This document shows positions 7,669 to 14,910 of a stretch of DNA of 39,336 bases, in pieces. Positions within the stretch are counted from its first letter, which is position 1. Every line of letters starts with the position of its first letter. Position numbers and translations under genes: made by a program. The notes beneath the pieces were generated by a model that was not told where the DNA came from, searched no databases, and saw only the letters and a list, made by a program, of their open reading frames with translations. This DNA is from JAIRTY01 sp050257395 (lineage in GTDB: Bacteria > Actinomycetota > Actinomycetes > Streptosporangiales > Streptosporangiaceae), in contig JBLMWU010000311.1 of NCBI GenBank assembly GCA_050257395.1, positions 1 through 39,336 on the forward strand, in the 5' to 3' direction.

Positions 7669-8118
7669 TCAGCCCGCGGCTGCCCGTTCCAGCACGAAAA
7701 CAGGGATCTGGCGGTCGGTCCGCTGCTGGTACTCGGCGTACGGCGGGTACGCGGCCACGGCGCGGTCCCACCACTCGGCCCGCTCGGCGCCGGTGACCTC
7801 GCGCGCCCGCATCAGCCACCTGCCGGAGCCGTCCTGCAGCTCCACCACCGGGTCCGCGCGCAGGTTGTAGTACCAGCTCGGGTGCGTGGGCGCACCGCCC
7901 TGGGACGCCACCGCGGCGTAGCGGCCGTCATGCTCCACCCGCATCACCGGGGTCTTGCGCAGCTTGCCGCTGCGCACGCCGCGGTTCGTCATGATCACCA
8001 CGGGCAGCCCGGTGTCCCGCAGGGTCGTGCCCTGGGTGCCGCCGGAGCTCTCGTACAGCTCGACCTGCTCGCGGACCCACGCGGCCTTGCTCGGCTCGTA
8101 CTCACCTTCCAGTGCCAT
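7669..8118 (-). CDS. Ddn-like deazaflavin (F420)-dependent nitroreductase family protein
   Basis: 149 residues with the split beta-barrel of the Ddn/FDOR-B family. The signature is TTLRDTGLPVVIMTNRGVRSGKLRKTPVMRVEHDGRY in order (about 30-66), then SQGGAPTHPSWYYNLRADPVVELQ and a C-terminal QRTDRQIPVFVLE. These residues bind reduced F420 in the family; substrates are often quinones or unknown. The gene start lies within the 3' end of the small membrane gene (17-base overlap), so the two form one unit divergent from the MocR regulator. Confidence 0.9.
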   Translation of the reverse strand: MALEGEYEPSKAAWVREQVELYESSGGTQGTTLRDTGLPVVIMTNRGVRSGKLRKTPVMRVEHDGRYAAVASQGGAPTHPSWYYNLRADPVVELQDGSGRWLMRAREVTGAERAEWWDRAVAAYPPYAEYQQRTDRQIPVFVLERAAAG

Positions 8119-8416
8119 GCCGTCCAGTGAACACCTGCCGCTGGCGCGGCGGGGCGGCGGGGGTGGCGGGCACCGGCAGCCGGATCACCCGCAGCCGGCC
8201 GCCGGCCTGGCCCGCAACCACGGTCAGCCGGCAGCGCCGCCCGGGGCGGGGGACCGGCACCGGCTGGTAGCCGTCCGGCTGCACCGCCGTGCCCATGGCC
8301 ACCGACACCGTGATGTCACCCGGCCGGTCCCCGGCCCGCAGGCCCGCCCAGGCCATCCCGATCCCCGCGGCCAGCACGGCCAGCACGCCCGCCAGGCTGA
8401 TCACGAGGCCGGTCAC
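8102..8416 (-). CDS. Small membrane-anchored protein of unknown function
   Basis: 104 residues. One hydrophobic helix at about 5-27 is followed by a basic, proline-rich tail; the tail may lie outside the membrane. No domain recognised. The GTG at 8416 has a clear GGGAGG ribosome site 5 bases before it, which supports a real gene. It overlaps the Ddn-like gene by 17 bases and is divergent from the MocR gene, with the palindromic operator in the 88-base gap, so it is probably under MocR control. Confidence 0.65.
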   Translation of the reverse strand: MTGLVISLAGVLAVLAAGIGMAWAGLRAGDRPGDITVSVAMGTAVQPDGYQPVPVPRPGRRCRLTVVAGQAGGRLRVIRLPVPATPAAPPRQRQVFTGRHGTGR

Positions 8417-8468
8417 GCTTCCCTCCCGGTGCTAGGCGTGTCCTCCTGCCGCCGCTCACCGTGGCATG

Positions 8469-8494
8469 ATTGGCCCTAACAAAACAGGGCCAAT
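8469..8494. promoter_or_regulatory. Palindromic operator between MocR and the small membrane gene
   Basis: ATTGGCCCT (8469-8477) and AGGGCCAAT (8486-8494) form a perfect 9-bp inverted repeat around the A-rich spacer AACAAAAC. It ends 10 bases before the MocR GTG start. On the minus strand TTGGCC and AATCAT within or next to it are spaced 16 apart as a possible promoter for the divergent gene. The position fits autoregulation and control of the divergent operon. Confidence 0.75.
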
Positions 8495-8504
8495 TGGGGG
8501 TTCG

Positions 8505-10001
8505 GTGGCTGTTTCCAAGATCAGTGGCGCGGCCCTGGCCGACCTCCTCGGCCGCTGGCCCGCCCGGGAGGGGCCGCTGTACCGGCTGCTGGCCGACCGG
8601 ATCGCCACGCTGGCCGACAGCGGGGAGCTGCCGGCCGGCCTGCGGCTGCCGCCCGAACGTGAGCTGGCCGCCGCGCTGTCGGTCAGCCGCAACACCGCGG
8701 CCGCCGCCTACCAGCTGCTGCGGGACGAAGGGCTGGCCGAGACCCGGCAGGGTGCGGGCACCAGCATCGCGCCGCACCGGACCACGCCGGCCGCGGTGCA
8801 CCGCGCCAACGGCTACTTCGCCGGGCTGCTCAGCTCCGCGCAGGTGGCGGTGGACCTGACCCTGTCGGCGGTCGACTGCGCGCCGCAGGTCGCCGCCGCG
8901 CTGGACGAGCCGGCCACGGTCCTCGGCGCCGCGCAGCGCCGCGCGATCACCGGGGCTACCGGCTACCACCCGCTCGGCCTGCCCGCGCTGCGGGACGCCG
9001 CCGCCAGCCACTTCACCACCCGGCACCAGCTGCCCACCACCGCCGGGCAGGTGCTGGTCACCACCGGCGGCCAGCAGGCCATCGACCTGCTCATGCGGGC
9101 AGTGGTGATCCCGGGTCAGCCGGTCGTGGTCGAGGACCCCACCTTCCCCGGCGCGCTCGACGCGCTGCACCGGGCCGGTGCCCGCCCCCTCGGGCTGCCC
9201 GCGGCGCACGGCACCGACGTGGACCGGCTGGCCCGGCTGCTCCGTACCCACCGGCCGGCCCTCGTCTACCTGATCCCCACCCACCACAACCCCACCGGCC
9301 GGGTCATGCCGCTGGCGCAGCGCCGCCAGCTCGCCGGCCTCGCGGCGGAGCATCCGGCGACCCTGTTCGTGGACGACCTGACCCTGGCCGAACTCAGCCT
9401 GGCCCGGCCGGGCCAGGCCGCGGGGGCGGAAGCCGGCCCGCCGCCGCTGGCGGCGCTGGCGCCGGGGCTGCCGAACATCGTCACCGTCGGCTCGCTGTCC
9501 AAGATCTACTGGGGCGGCCTGCGGACCGGCTGGATCCGCGCGGCCCCGCCGCTGATCAGCCGGCTGGCCGCGGCCAAGGCCGCGTCGGACCTGGGCAGCA
9601 ACGCCTACGGGCAGGCGGTCGCCGCCGCCCTGCTGGCGGGCTGGCACGACGCGATCGTGGCCTGGCGGGCCGGTCAGCTGCGCACCCGCCGGGACACCCT
9701 GCATGCGGCGCTGCGCGCGCAGCTGCCGGGCTGGTCATGGACGCTGCCCCCGGGCGGCCTGACCCTGTGGGTGCGGCTCCCGGACGGCGCGGACAGCGGG
9801 GTGCTGGCCCAGGCCGCGCTGCGGCTGGGGGTGGGAGTGATCCCCGGCCGGCTGCTCAGCGCGGCCGACGCCGGCCGGGACTGGGTGCGCATCGCCTACA
9901 CCCAGCCGCCTGCCCAGCTGCGCGCGGCCGTGCCGCTGCTGGCGCAGGCCTGGCGCAGCGCCCGCCCCCAGGTTGCGGCCGCCCGCCGGCAGGCGGGCTG
10001 A
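8505..10001 (+). CDS. MocR/GabR-type regulator (GntR HTH fused to class I aminotransferase)
   Basis: 498 residues. Residues 24-90 are a GntR winged helix (LYRLLADRIATL, then LPPERELAAALSVSRNTAAAAYQLL). Residues 115-495 are a fold-type I aminotransferase domain. The PLP-binding residues are kept: HHNPTG with Asn262, VDDL with Asp290, SLSK with Lys333 and LRTGW with Arg340, so PLP binding as effector sensing is likely. The GTG at 8505 (GGGGG at 8496-8500 ahead of it) is preferred to an ATG at 8466, which would place the operator inside the coding region. No pdxST genes are nearby, so the target is more likely the divergent membrane/Ddn pair. Confidence 0.92.
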   Translation: MAVSKISGAALADLLGRWPAREGPLYRLLADRIATLADSGELPAGLRLPPERELAAALSVSRNTAAAAYQLLRDEGLAETRQGAGTSIAPHRTTPAAVHRANGYFAGLLSSAQVAVDLTLSAVDCAPQVAAALDEPATVLGAAQRRAITGATGYHPLGLPALRDAAASHFTTRHQLPTTAGQVLVTTGGQQAIDLLMRAVVIPGQPVVVEDPTFPGALDALHRAGARPLGLPAAHGTDVDRLARLLRTHRPALVYLIPTHHNPTGRVMPLAQRRQLAGLAAEHPATLFVDDLTLAELSLARPGQAAGAEAGPPPLAALAPGLPNIVTVGSLSKIYWGGLRTGWIRAAPPLISRLAAAKAASDLGSNAYGQAVAAALLAGWHDAIVAWRAGQLRTRRDTLHAALRAQLPGWSWTLPPGGLTLWVRLPDGADSGVLAQAALRLGVGVIPGRLLSAADAGRDWVRIAYTQPPAQLRAAVPLLAQAWRSARPQVAAARRQAG

Positions 10002-10009
10002 CCGGCCGC

Positions 10010-10040
10010 CCCCGGCCGCTGGCGCCGCCAGCGGCCGGGG
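10010..10040. terminator. Perfect hairpin between convergent MocR and surface-protein genes
   Basis: Arms 10010-10023 and 10027-10040 pair over 14 bp with loop GCC. There is no T-run. It sits 9 bases after the MocR stop and probably ends transcription from both sides. Confidence 0.75.
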
Positions 10041-10066
10041 TCAGCGGGTGGGGCCGGCGGCTGGGG

Positions 10067-10798
10067 TCAGCTGGGGATGCGGCGGACGCGGCGGCGGCCC
10101 TCGAACCGGCCCAGGCCGCCGGCCACGCCGACCAGGCAGGCGACCCCCACCGCGAACACCAGCCACAGGGAGCTGACGGCGCGCGGCTGGTTCGACGCCC
10201 GGATCTGCTGCGCCACCGTCCTGCTGTTGTGGCTGGGGTGCACCACCGGGAAGCTCAGCGGTACCGTGCTGCCGGGCAGCGCGCCCAGCCCGCCCCGGAC
10301 CAGCCAGGCCGGGACCCCGAGGGAGGACAGCACGCCGGCGCTGGGGGAGCCGGCCAGCCCGATGGCCGAGGTGCTGGCCTGGGAGTGCTGCTGGGAGCCG
10401 CCGGTCTTGCTGTGGCTGCTGGAGCCGCCCGAGCTGGTGCCGCCCGAGCCGCTGCTGCCGGTGCTCCCGCTGCCGCTGCTGCCGCCGCTGCTGCCGGAGC
10501 TGCCGGTGACCGACCCCACGGTGCTGCCCACCGTGGAGCCGGCGGAGCCGGCCGTGCTCGCCACCGGGCTCGGCAGCAGGCTGGCCACCGGGGAGGGCAG
10601 GATGCTGCCTGGCGAGGACACCGTCTGGCAGACGCCGCCGACCAGCTGGCCGACGAGCCCGCCGGACGTCGTGCAGCTGCCCGTGCTGCTGGCGCCGGAC
10701 GCCAGCGCCGTGCCGGCCCCGACCAGGCCGATGACGACCACCGCAGGCGAGATGGCTGCAATTCGCCAGCCCCACCGATGCCTTGCCATGAAAGCCAC
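10067..10798 (-). CDS. Secreted Ser/Gly-rich protein with C-terminal membrane anchor
   Basis: 243 residues. The order is: signal peptide (about 1-33, ending ALASGAS), a short Cys-containing part (Cys42 and Cys57), a Ser/Gly/Thr-rich linker (about 60-145), a segment with VPAWLVRGGLGALPG, and a final hydrophobic helix (about 208-228) followed by RFEGRRRVRRIPS. Signal, linker, helix and basic tail are the layout of a cell-surface protein held in the membrane. No LPXTG sortase motif is seen. The start may be GTG 10798 or ATG 10789; neither has a good ribosome site. A -10-like TAGGAT lies at 10837-10842. Confidence 0.72.
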   Translation of the reverse strand: MAFMARHRWGWRIAAISPAVVVIGLVGAGTALASGASSTGSCTTSGGLVGQLVGGVCQTVSSPGSILPSPVASLLPSPVASTAGSAGSTVGSTVGSVTGSSGSSGGSSGSGSTGSSGSGGTSSGGSSSHSKTGGSQQHSQASTSAIGLAGSPSAGVLSSLGVPAWLVRGGLGALPGSTVPLSFPVVHPSHNSRTVAQQIRASNQPRAVSSLWLVFAVGVACLVGVAGGLGRFEGRRRVRRIPS

Positions 10799-11250
10799 CG
10801 CCAGACTTGCTACTGCCAGGTAACCAGGACTCGCCTATCCTAATTCGCTGTTAACGAAATGGCGAGCCCGTATCAGTTTCGTTACGGCCTGTTGCGAACA
10901 GGCGCAAGATCTGCACGGACCGTGTCCGGGCAGCCCAGGGGGTTACAGCGCGTATCCGGGCCGGGCCGCGGGGCCCGGCTGGCCGGGCCGGCGCGGCCGC
11001 CCGGCGGGACCGCAAACGGCCCGCAGCCGGGCGCGGCGGCCCGCGTTCCCCGCCGGATTCGGTTTCATTCTGTGACGATGGCGGCCGCTGGCGGGCGCGA
11101 TTCTTTATTGCGTTCCCGCGCATTTCCAGCCGCCGCCCGGCCCGCCGCCGCCCGCCCGGCCGGCTGGCTGGCGGCCGCTGCCGGGAGCCGCCCGGCCAGC
11201 CCCGGCGCAGGTCCCGGCGCCCGCCGGGCACCGGCCGGGATGGACCGCAA
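10799..11250. other. 452-base region without a gene; inverted repeats at its left end
   Basis: No ORF here looks protein-like. The left end, upstream of the surface-protein gene, is less GC-rich and holds TAACGAAA (10852-10859) with TTTCGTTA (10877-10884), a perfect 8-bp inverted repeat with a 17-base spacer. Next to it CCTGTT-GCG-AACAGG (10888-10902) forms another. The rest is extremely GC-rich with short AT-rich patches near 11060-11075 and 11100-11130. I see no riboswitch I can name. Confidence 0.5.
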
Positions 11251-11472
11251 TCAGCCGGGTACATGCGGGTAAGCGCCGATCTGCGCGGAGAAGGGAGGCG
11301 CCATGCCGGCCGCCTTGGTGCCTTTCTGGTATGAGCCGAAGAACAGCGACAAGACCACCAGCAGGCCTATCAGGATGAGCAGCCACAGCAGGCAGCCGGA
11401 GCGCCTGCGCCGCCGTCCGGGCGCTGGCCGGCCCGCGGGGCGGCTCAGCCAGTTAAGGAAGCGCCTGAGCAT
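11251..11472 (-). CDS. Small basic single-helix membrane protein
   Basis: 73 residues. An arginine-rich N-terminus (about 12-25) precedes one strong helix (CLLWLLILIGLLVVLSLFFG, about 27-46), so the N-terminus should stay inside. The C-terminal 25 residues would be outside. The ATG at 11472 has GGAGGG 4 bases before it. The gene is divergent from DUF4230 with 96 bases between, and no family is recognised. Confidence 0.65.
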   Translation of the reverse strand: MLRRFLNWLSRPAGRPAPGRRRRRSGCLLWLLILIGLLVVLSLFFGSYQKGTKAAGMAPPFSAQIGAYPHVPG

Positions 11473-11568
11473 GGTCCCTCCAGCCCGGCCCGGCGGGCTG
11501 CCATTACCGGGCCATTGGCGCAATGCCCGGCGAAACGCCCCTGAAACACCCAGGACAGGAGTGGCATG

Positions 11569-12228
11569 ATGGCGCGCCTCGCCCAGGGCCAGCGGCTGGC
11601 CGGCCGCCTGGTGGCAGTGGTGGCGGCCGTGGCCGCGGTCGCCGCCCTCCTCGTCGTGCTGTCGGCGGTGCACCTCCTGCCGCAGCTCCGGAACCCGTTC
11701 GCGGAGTCCACCACCGTCCGCAGCCAGCCGGCCCTGCTCAAGTCGATCACGGCCCTGAGCCGTTACGAGGCCGCCAGCGGGTCGTTCCAGGTGATCGTGG
11801 ACCTGTCGAAGAAGACGGCGTTCCTGCCGTCCTTCATCGAGGGCAGCGACACCCTGTTCATCGGGGAGGGCACTGACATCGCCTTCGTCGACTTCTCCCG
11901 GCTGAACGGGAAGGCGATCCGGGTCTCGCGGGGGCGCACCGCGGTGACGGTGGCCCTCCCGGCCCCCCGGCTGGAGCCCGCCGTGCTCAGCGTCCGGCAG
12001 TCCTACGTCTACGCCCAGCAGCAGGGGCTGCTGAACCGGATCGGGAACTTCTTCTCCGGCAACCCGAACAGCCAGCAGCAGGTCTACATCCTGGCGCAGC
12101 AGAAGATCCAGGCCGCGGCGCGGCGCAGCCCGCTGCTGGCGCAGGCGCAGAAGAACACCCGCAGCATGCTGGCGGGCATGCTGCACTCCCTCGGCTTCAG
12201 CAAGGTCACGATCAGTTTCGGCGGCTAG
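11569..12228 (+). CDS. DUF4230 domain protein, membrane-anchored
   Basis: 219 residues. An N-terminal helix (about 10-34, VAVVAAVAAVAALLVVLSAV) anchors the protein; the rest is the DUF4230 domain, recognised from LLKSITALSRYEAASGSF, then LFIGEGTDIAFVDFS, a beta-rich middle and a C-terminal helical part ending MLAGMLHSLGFSKVTISF. The family function is unknown. ATG codons occur at 11566 and 11569; the second has better spacing (7 bases) to AGGAG at 11557-11561. Confidence 0.82.
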   Translation: MARLAQGQRLAGRLVAVVAAVAAVAALLVVLSAVHLLPQLRNPFAESTTVRSQPALLKSITALSRYEAASGSFQVIVDLSKKTAFLPSFIEGSDTLFIGEGTDIAFVDFSRLNGKAIRVSRGRTAVTVALPAPRLEPAVLSVRQSYVYAQQQGLLNRIGNFFSGNPNSQQQVYILAQQKIQAAARRSPLLAQAQKNTRSMLAGMLHSLGFSKVTISFGG

Positions 12229-12247
12229 CGGCACGCCCGGCGCGCAG

Positions 12248-12261
12248 CCGCCGCCCGGCGG
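12248..12261. terminator. Weak hairpin after the DUF4230 gene
   Basis: CCGCCG-CC-CGGCGG, 20 bases after the stop, inside a wider GGCACG/CGTGCC pairing. No T-run. It could end transcription before the desaturase gene. Confidence 0.3.
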
Positions 12262-12344
12262 TCAGCCCGCCGTGCCCCGCCGTTCCCATCGCGGTCAACC
12301 CCGGCCGTTAGGGTGAGCGTGCCACCGGCGATGAGGAGCCCCAC

Positions 12345-13433
12345 GTGCACGGTGCCGACCCCGCGGCGGTGACGGCTGCGCCCCGGCCGCAGCCGCAGGC
12401 CCATCCGCAGCTCCGGCCGCGGCCGCGCGGCAGCGAGTACGCCGTCCTGCTGGGCCAGGTGCGCCAGGCCGGGCTGCTGGAGCGGCGCACCCGCTGGTAC
12501 GCGTGGCGGATCGCGATCACCGGGGTGCTGCTGGCCGCCGGGTGGGCGGCCTTCGTGCTGGCCGGCGACTCCTGGTGGCAGCTGGCGGTGGCCGCGTACC
12601 TGGCGGTGATGTTCGGCCAGGCCGGCTTCATCGGCCACGACGCCGGGCACCGGCAGATCCTCGGCTCCCGGCGCGGCAACTACGTCCTGGGGCTGCTGCA
12701 CGGCAACCTCGCCATCGGGCTCAGCTACGGCTGGTGGGTCAGCAAGCACAACCGCCATCACGCGCACCCCAACACCGAGGGCGCCGACCCGGACATCATG
12801 CTGAGCGCGGTGGCGTTCACCGCCGGCCAGGCCCGGCTGAGCAGGGGCGCCGCCCGGCTGCTGTACCGGTGGCAGGCCTGGCTGCTGTTCCCGATGCTGC
12901 TGCTGGAGGCGGTCAGCATCCACGCGGCCAGCATCCGGGCGCTCGCCACCCGCGCCACTCCCGGCCGGGCCTGGGAGGCCGTGCTGCTGGCCGGCCACCT
13001 CGCCGGCTACCTCGCGGTGGTCCTGCTGGTCCTGCCGCCGGTCAAGGCGGCCGCCTTCATCGCGGTGCAGCAGGGCCTGTTCGGCCTGTACCTGGGGTGC
13101 TCGTTCGCGCCCAACCACAAGGGGATGGCGATCCTCCCCGCCGGGGACCGGACCGGCTACCTGCACCGCCAGGTCCTGACCTCGCGCAACGTCCGCGGCG
13201 GCTGGCTGACCGAGCTGGCGCTGGGCGGCCTGAACCACCAGATCGAGCACCACCTGTTCCCGTCCATGCCCCGCCCCAACCTGCGCCGGTCGCAGGCGCT
13301 CACCGAGGCGTTCTGCCGGCAGCGGGGCATCCCGTACTGCCAGGACAGCCTCGCGGGCTCCTACGCCCAGGCGCTCCGCCACCTCGCCGCCGTCGGCCGG
13401 CTCACCCGCGCGGCGCCGGATCGGCGGCGGTGA
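12345..13433 (+). CDS. Membrane fatty acid desaturase
   Basis: 362 residues. It belongs to the di-iron membrane desaturases, which put double bonds into acyl chains using O2. All three His boxes are intact: HDAGH (98-102), HNRHH (135-139) and HQIEHH (298-303). Four to five hydrophobic helices lie at about 56-74, 78-95, 178-195, 212-232 and 236-252. No fused cytochrome b5 domain is present, so an external ferredoxin is needed. The HQIEHH type is shared with acyl-lipid desaturases. The GTG at 12345 has GAGGAG upstream; the first 30 residues are proline-rich and probably disordered. Confidence 0.92.
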   Translation: MHGADPAAVTAAPRPQPQAHPQLRPRPRGSEYAVLLGQVRQAGLLERRTRWYAWRIAITGVLLAAGWAAFVLAGDSWWQLAVAAYLAVMFGQAGFIGHDAGHRQILGSRRGNYVLGLLHGNLAIGLSYGWWVSKHNRHHAHPNTEGADPDIMLSAVAFTAGQARLSRGAARLLYRWQAWLLFPMLLLEAVSIHAASIRALATRATPGRAWEAVLLAGHLAGYLAVVLLVLPPVKAAAFIAVQQGLFGLYLGCSFAPNHKGMAILPAGDRTGYLHRQVLTSRNVRGGWLTELALGGLNHQIEHHLFPSMPRPNLRRSQALTEAFCRQRGIPYCQDSLAGSYAQALRHLAAVGRLTRAAPDRRR

Positions 13434-13511
13434 CCTCCGGCTCCGCACCCGCCCGGCCCGGTGCGGCACGGCGATGGCGGCAGCGGCGCCGCAGGAGCGC
13501 CGCCGGGCCTT

Positions 13512-13517
13512 TACAGT
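13512..13517 (+). promoter_or_regulatory. -10 hexamer for the DUF1707 gene
   Basis: TACAGT ends 7 bases before the ATG at 13525, and no ribosome site is visible in the gap, which fits a leaderless mRNA. Confidence 0.5.
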
Positions 13518-13524
13518 GTCATGC

Positions 13525-14190
13525 ATGACGGGCGAGGTGGCGCCGCGGGACGGCGGTGCGGTGGCGCGCAGCGAGCTGCGCGCGTCCCACCAGGACCGCG
13601 ACCGGGTCGTCGAGCTGCTGCGGGTGGCGGCGGGGGACGGCAGGCTGACCGCCGAGGAACTCGACGAGCGGCTGGAGGCCGCCCTGAGCGCCCGCACCTA
13701 CGGCGAGCTCGCCGCGCTGACCAGGGACCTGCCGGAGGACGCCGCGCTCGAGGCGGGGCCGGTGGCGCCGCGCGAGCTGATGCGCATCGACTGCGGCAGC
13801 GGCAGCACCAAGCGGGACGGCCGGTGGCTGGTTCCCAAGCGGATGGAAGTCCGGCTGTCGAGCGGGTCCGTCACCCTCGACTTCACCCGGGCGGTGATCG
13901 CGGCGCCGGTGCTGGAGATCGACGCCGAGGTGAGGTCGGGCTCGCTGCGGCTGGTGACCAGGCCGGGCATCGTGGTCGAGACCGATGACGTGGCGATCCG
14001 CAGCGGCTCGGTGAAGGTCCGGGCGCCCTGGCCGGCGCAGACGCAGCCGGTGCTGCGGATCCACGTGTCCGGCAAGGTCGCCAGCGGCAGCATCACCGCC
14101 CGGCCGCCCCGGCCGCCCCGGCGCACCTTCTGGCAGTGGCTGCGGCGGGCGCCGCGCCCGCCTGCCCCGTACTCGCTGCCGGGCGCCTGA
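13525..14190 (+). CDS. DUF1707 (SHOCT-like) domain protein
   Basis: 221 residues. The DUF1707 motif begins at about residue 14: ELRASHQDRDRVVELLRVAAGDGRLTAEELDERLEAALSA in order, then ARTYGELAALTRDLP. The rest is a beta-rich domain (about 75-195) made of short SGS-containing strands, like a DUF4097-type repeat, and an Arg/Pro-rich tail. The family is common in actinobacteria and is thought to act in regulation or at the membrane, but its function is unknown. The start at 13525 fits the -10 placement; an upstream in-frame ATG (13474) would add 17 residues without a ribosome site. Confidence 0.82.
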   Translation: MTGEVAPRDGGAVARSELRASHQDRDRVVELLRVAAGDGRLTAEELDERLEAALSARTYGELAALTRDLPEDAALEAGPVAPRELMRIDCGSGSTKRDGRWLVPKRMEVRLSSGSVTLDFTRAVIAAPVLEIDAEVRSGSLRLVTRPGIVVETDDVAIRSGSVKVRAPWPAQTQPVLRIHVSGKVASGSITARPPRPPRRTFWQWLRRAPRPPAPYSLPGA

Positions 14191-14221
14191 GACCCCGCTC
14201 AGCCGGTGGCGGAGCGCGCGG

Positions 14222-14812
14222 TCACAGGCTCGGCGGGCTGATGATCCACAGCACCCGGGCCGCCTGCCCGGTGTCGTTGACCACGCAGTGGGCCAGGGAG
14301 CTCCGGTACTCGATGCTGTCGCCGCTGCCCAGCTCGTGCTCCTCGTCCTCCAGGGTCAGCCGGACCGAGCCATCCAGCACCAGCAGCAGCTCCTGTGAGT
14401 CGCCGTGGCTGTGGGTGCGGCTGCCGACCGTCGCGCCGGGGTGCACCACGCCTTCGAGCACTTCGAGGTGCTGCAGCGGCCTGCGGGTCAGCATGTACTT
14501 GTCCACGCCCGCCGCCTGGATCATCGGCCGGTCGGCGGCGCGCAGCACCCGGTGCGCCCGCGCGGGCTCGGCGGAGAAGAGGTCGGACAGCGTCAGCCCG
14601 AGCGCCTCGGCGATCAGGTGCAGGGTCGGGATGCTGGCACCGGACGCGCCGCGCTCCAGCTGGCTGAGGAAGCTGACGCTCACCTCCGCCGCCGTGGCGA
14701 CCTGGCGCAGCGTCATCTTCCTCATCTGCCGGTAGGAGCGGATCCGCGGGCCTAGACCATCGACGCTGGCGTCCGTCTCCACGGCATCAGTCACGGTTTT
14801 GTCTCGCTTCAT
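14222..14812 (-). CDS. XRE-family regulator with C-terminal cupin domain
   Basis: 196 residues. The helix-turn-helix is at about 20-75 (RIRSYRQMRKMTLRQVATAA, then VSVSFLSQLERGASGASIPT). A cupin domain (about 120-190) contains GATVGSRTHSHGDSQELLLVLDG with the HSHxxxQE metal/ligand motif. This architecture, as in PuuR, often controls polyamine or amino acid use, and the gene is divergent from the polyamine-type ABC operon, so it is the likely regulator. The ATG at 14812 is chosen because the promoter -10 lies between it and an in-frame TTG at 14863, which would be upstream of the mRNA start. Confidence 0.88.
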   Translation of the reverse strand: MKRDKTVTDAVETDASVDGLGPRIRSYRQMRKMTLRQVATAAEVSVSFLSQLERGASGASIPTLHLIAEALGLTLSDLFSAEPARAHRVLRAADRPMIQAAGVDKYMLTRRPLQHLEVLEGVVHPGATVGSRTHSHGDSQELLLVLDGSVRLTLEDEEHELGSGDSIEYRSSLAHCVVNDTGQAARVLWIISPPSL

Positions 14813-14839
14813 CCCGATATTGACGGTCACTTCACCAGA

Positions 14840-14867
14840 AGTGTAGCGTGACCCGAAATCCAATCAA
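14840..14867 (-). promoter_or_regulatory. Promoter of the XRE-cupin regulator gene
   Basis: On the minus strand, TTGATT (14862-14867) and TACACT (14840-14845) are spaced 16 apart. The start codon is 27 bases beyond the -10. The site is in the 98-base gap shared with the ABC operon, so autoregulation and operon control could use one operator. Confidence 0.6.
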
Positions 14868-14910
14868 GAACTCCTGTAACGTACTTGACTCAGGTCTCAA
14901 GAGGTAACCC

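Noticed and set aside
8466..8504. ATG at 8466 as the MocR start
   Set aside because: It would put the palindromic operator inside the gene and has no ribosome site; GTG 8505 has a G-rich site and gives a normal N-terminus.
10859..11272. Possible gene in the long non-coding stretch (ORFs on both strands)
   Set aside because: Translations are Ala/Gly/Pro/Arg low complexity on both strands with no ribosome site or domain.
12225..13697. Minus-strand 490-residue ORF opposite the desaturase gene
   Set aside because: No recognised domain, while the plus strand has three intact His boxes.
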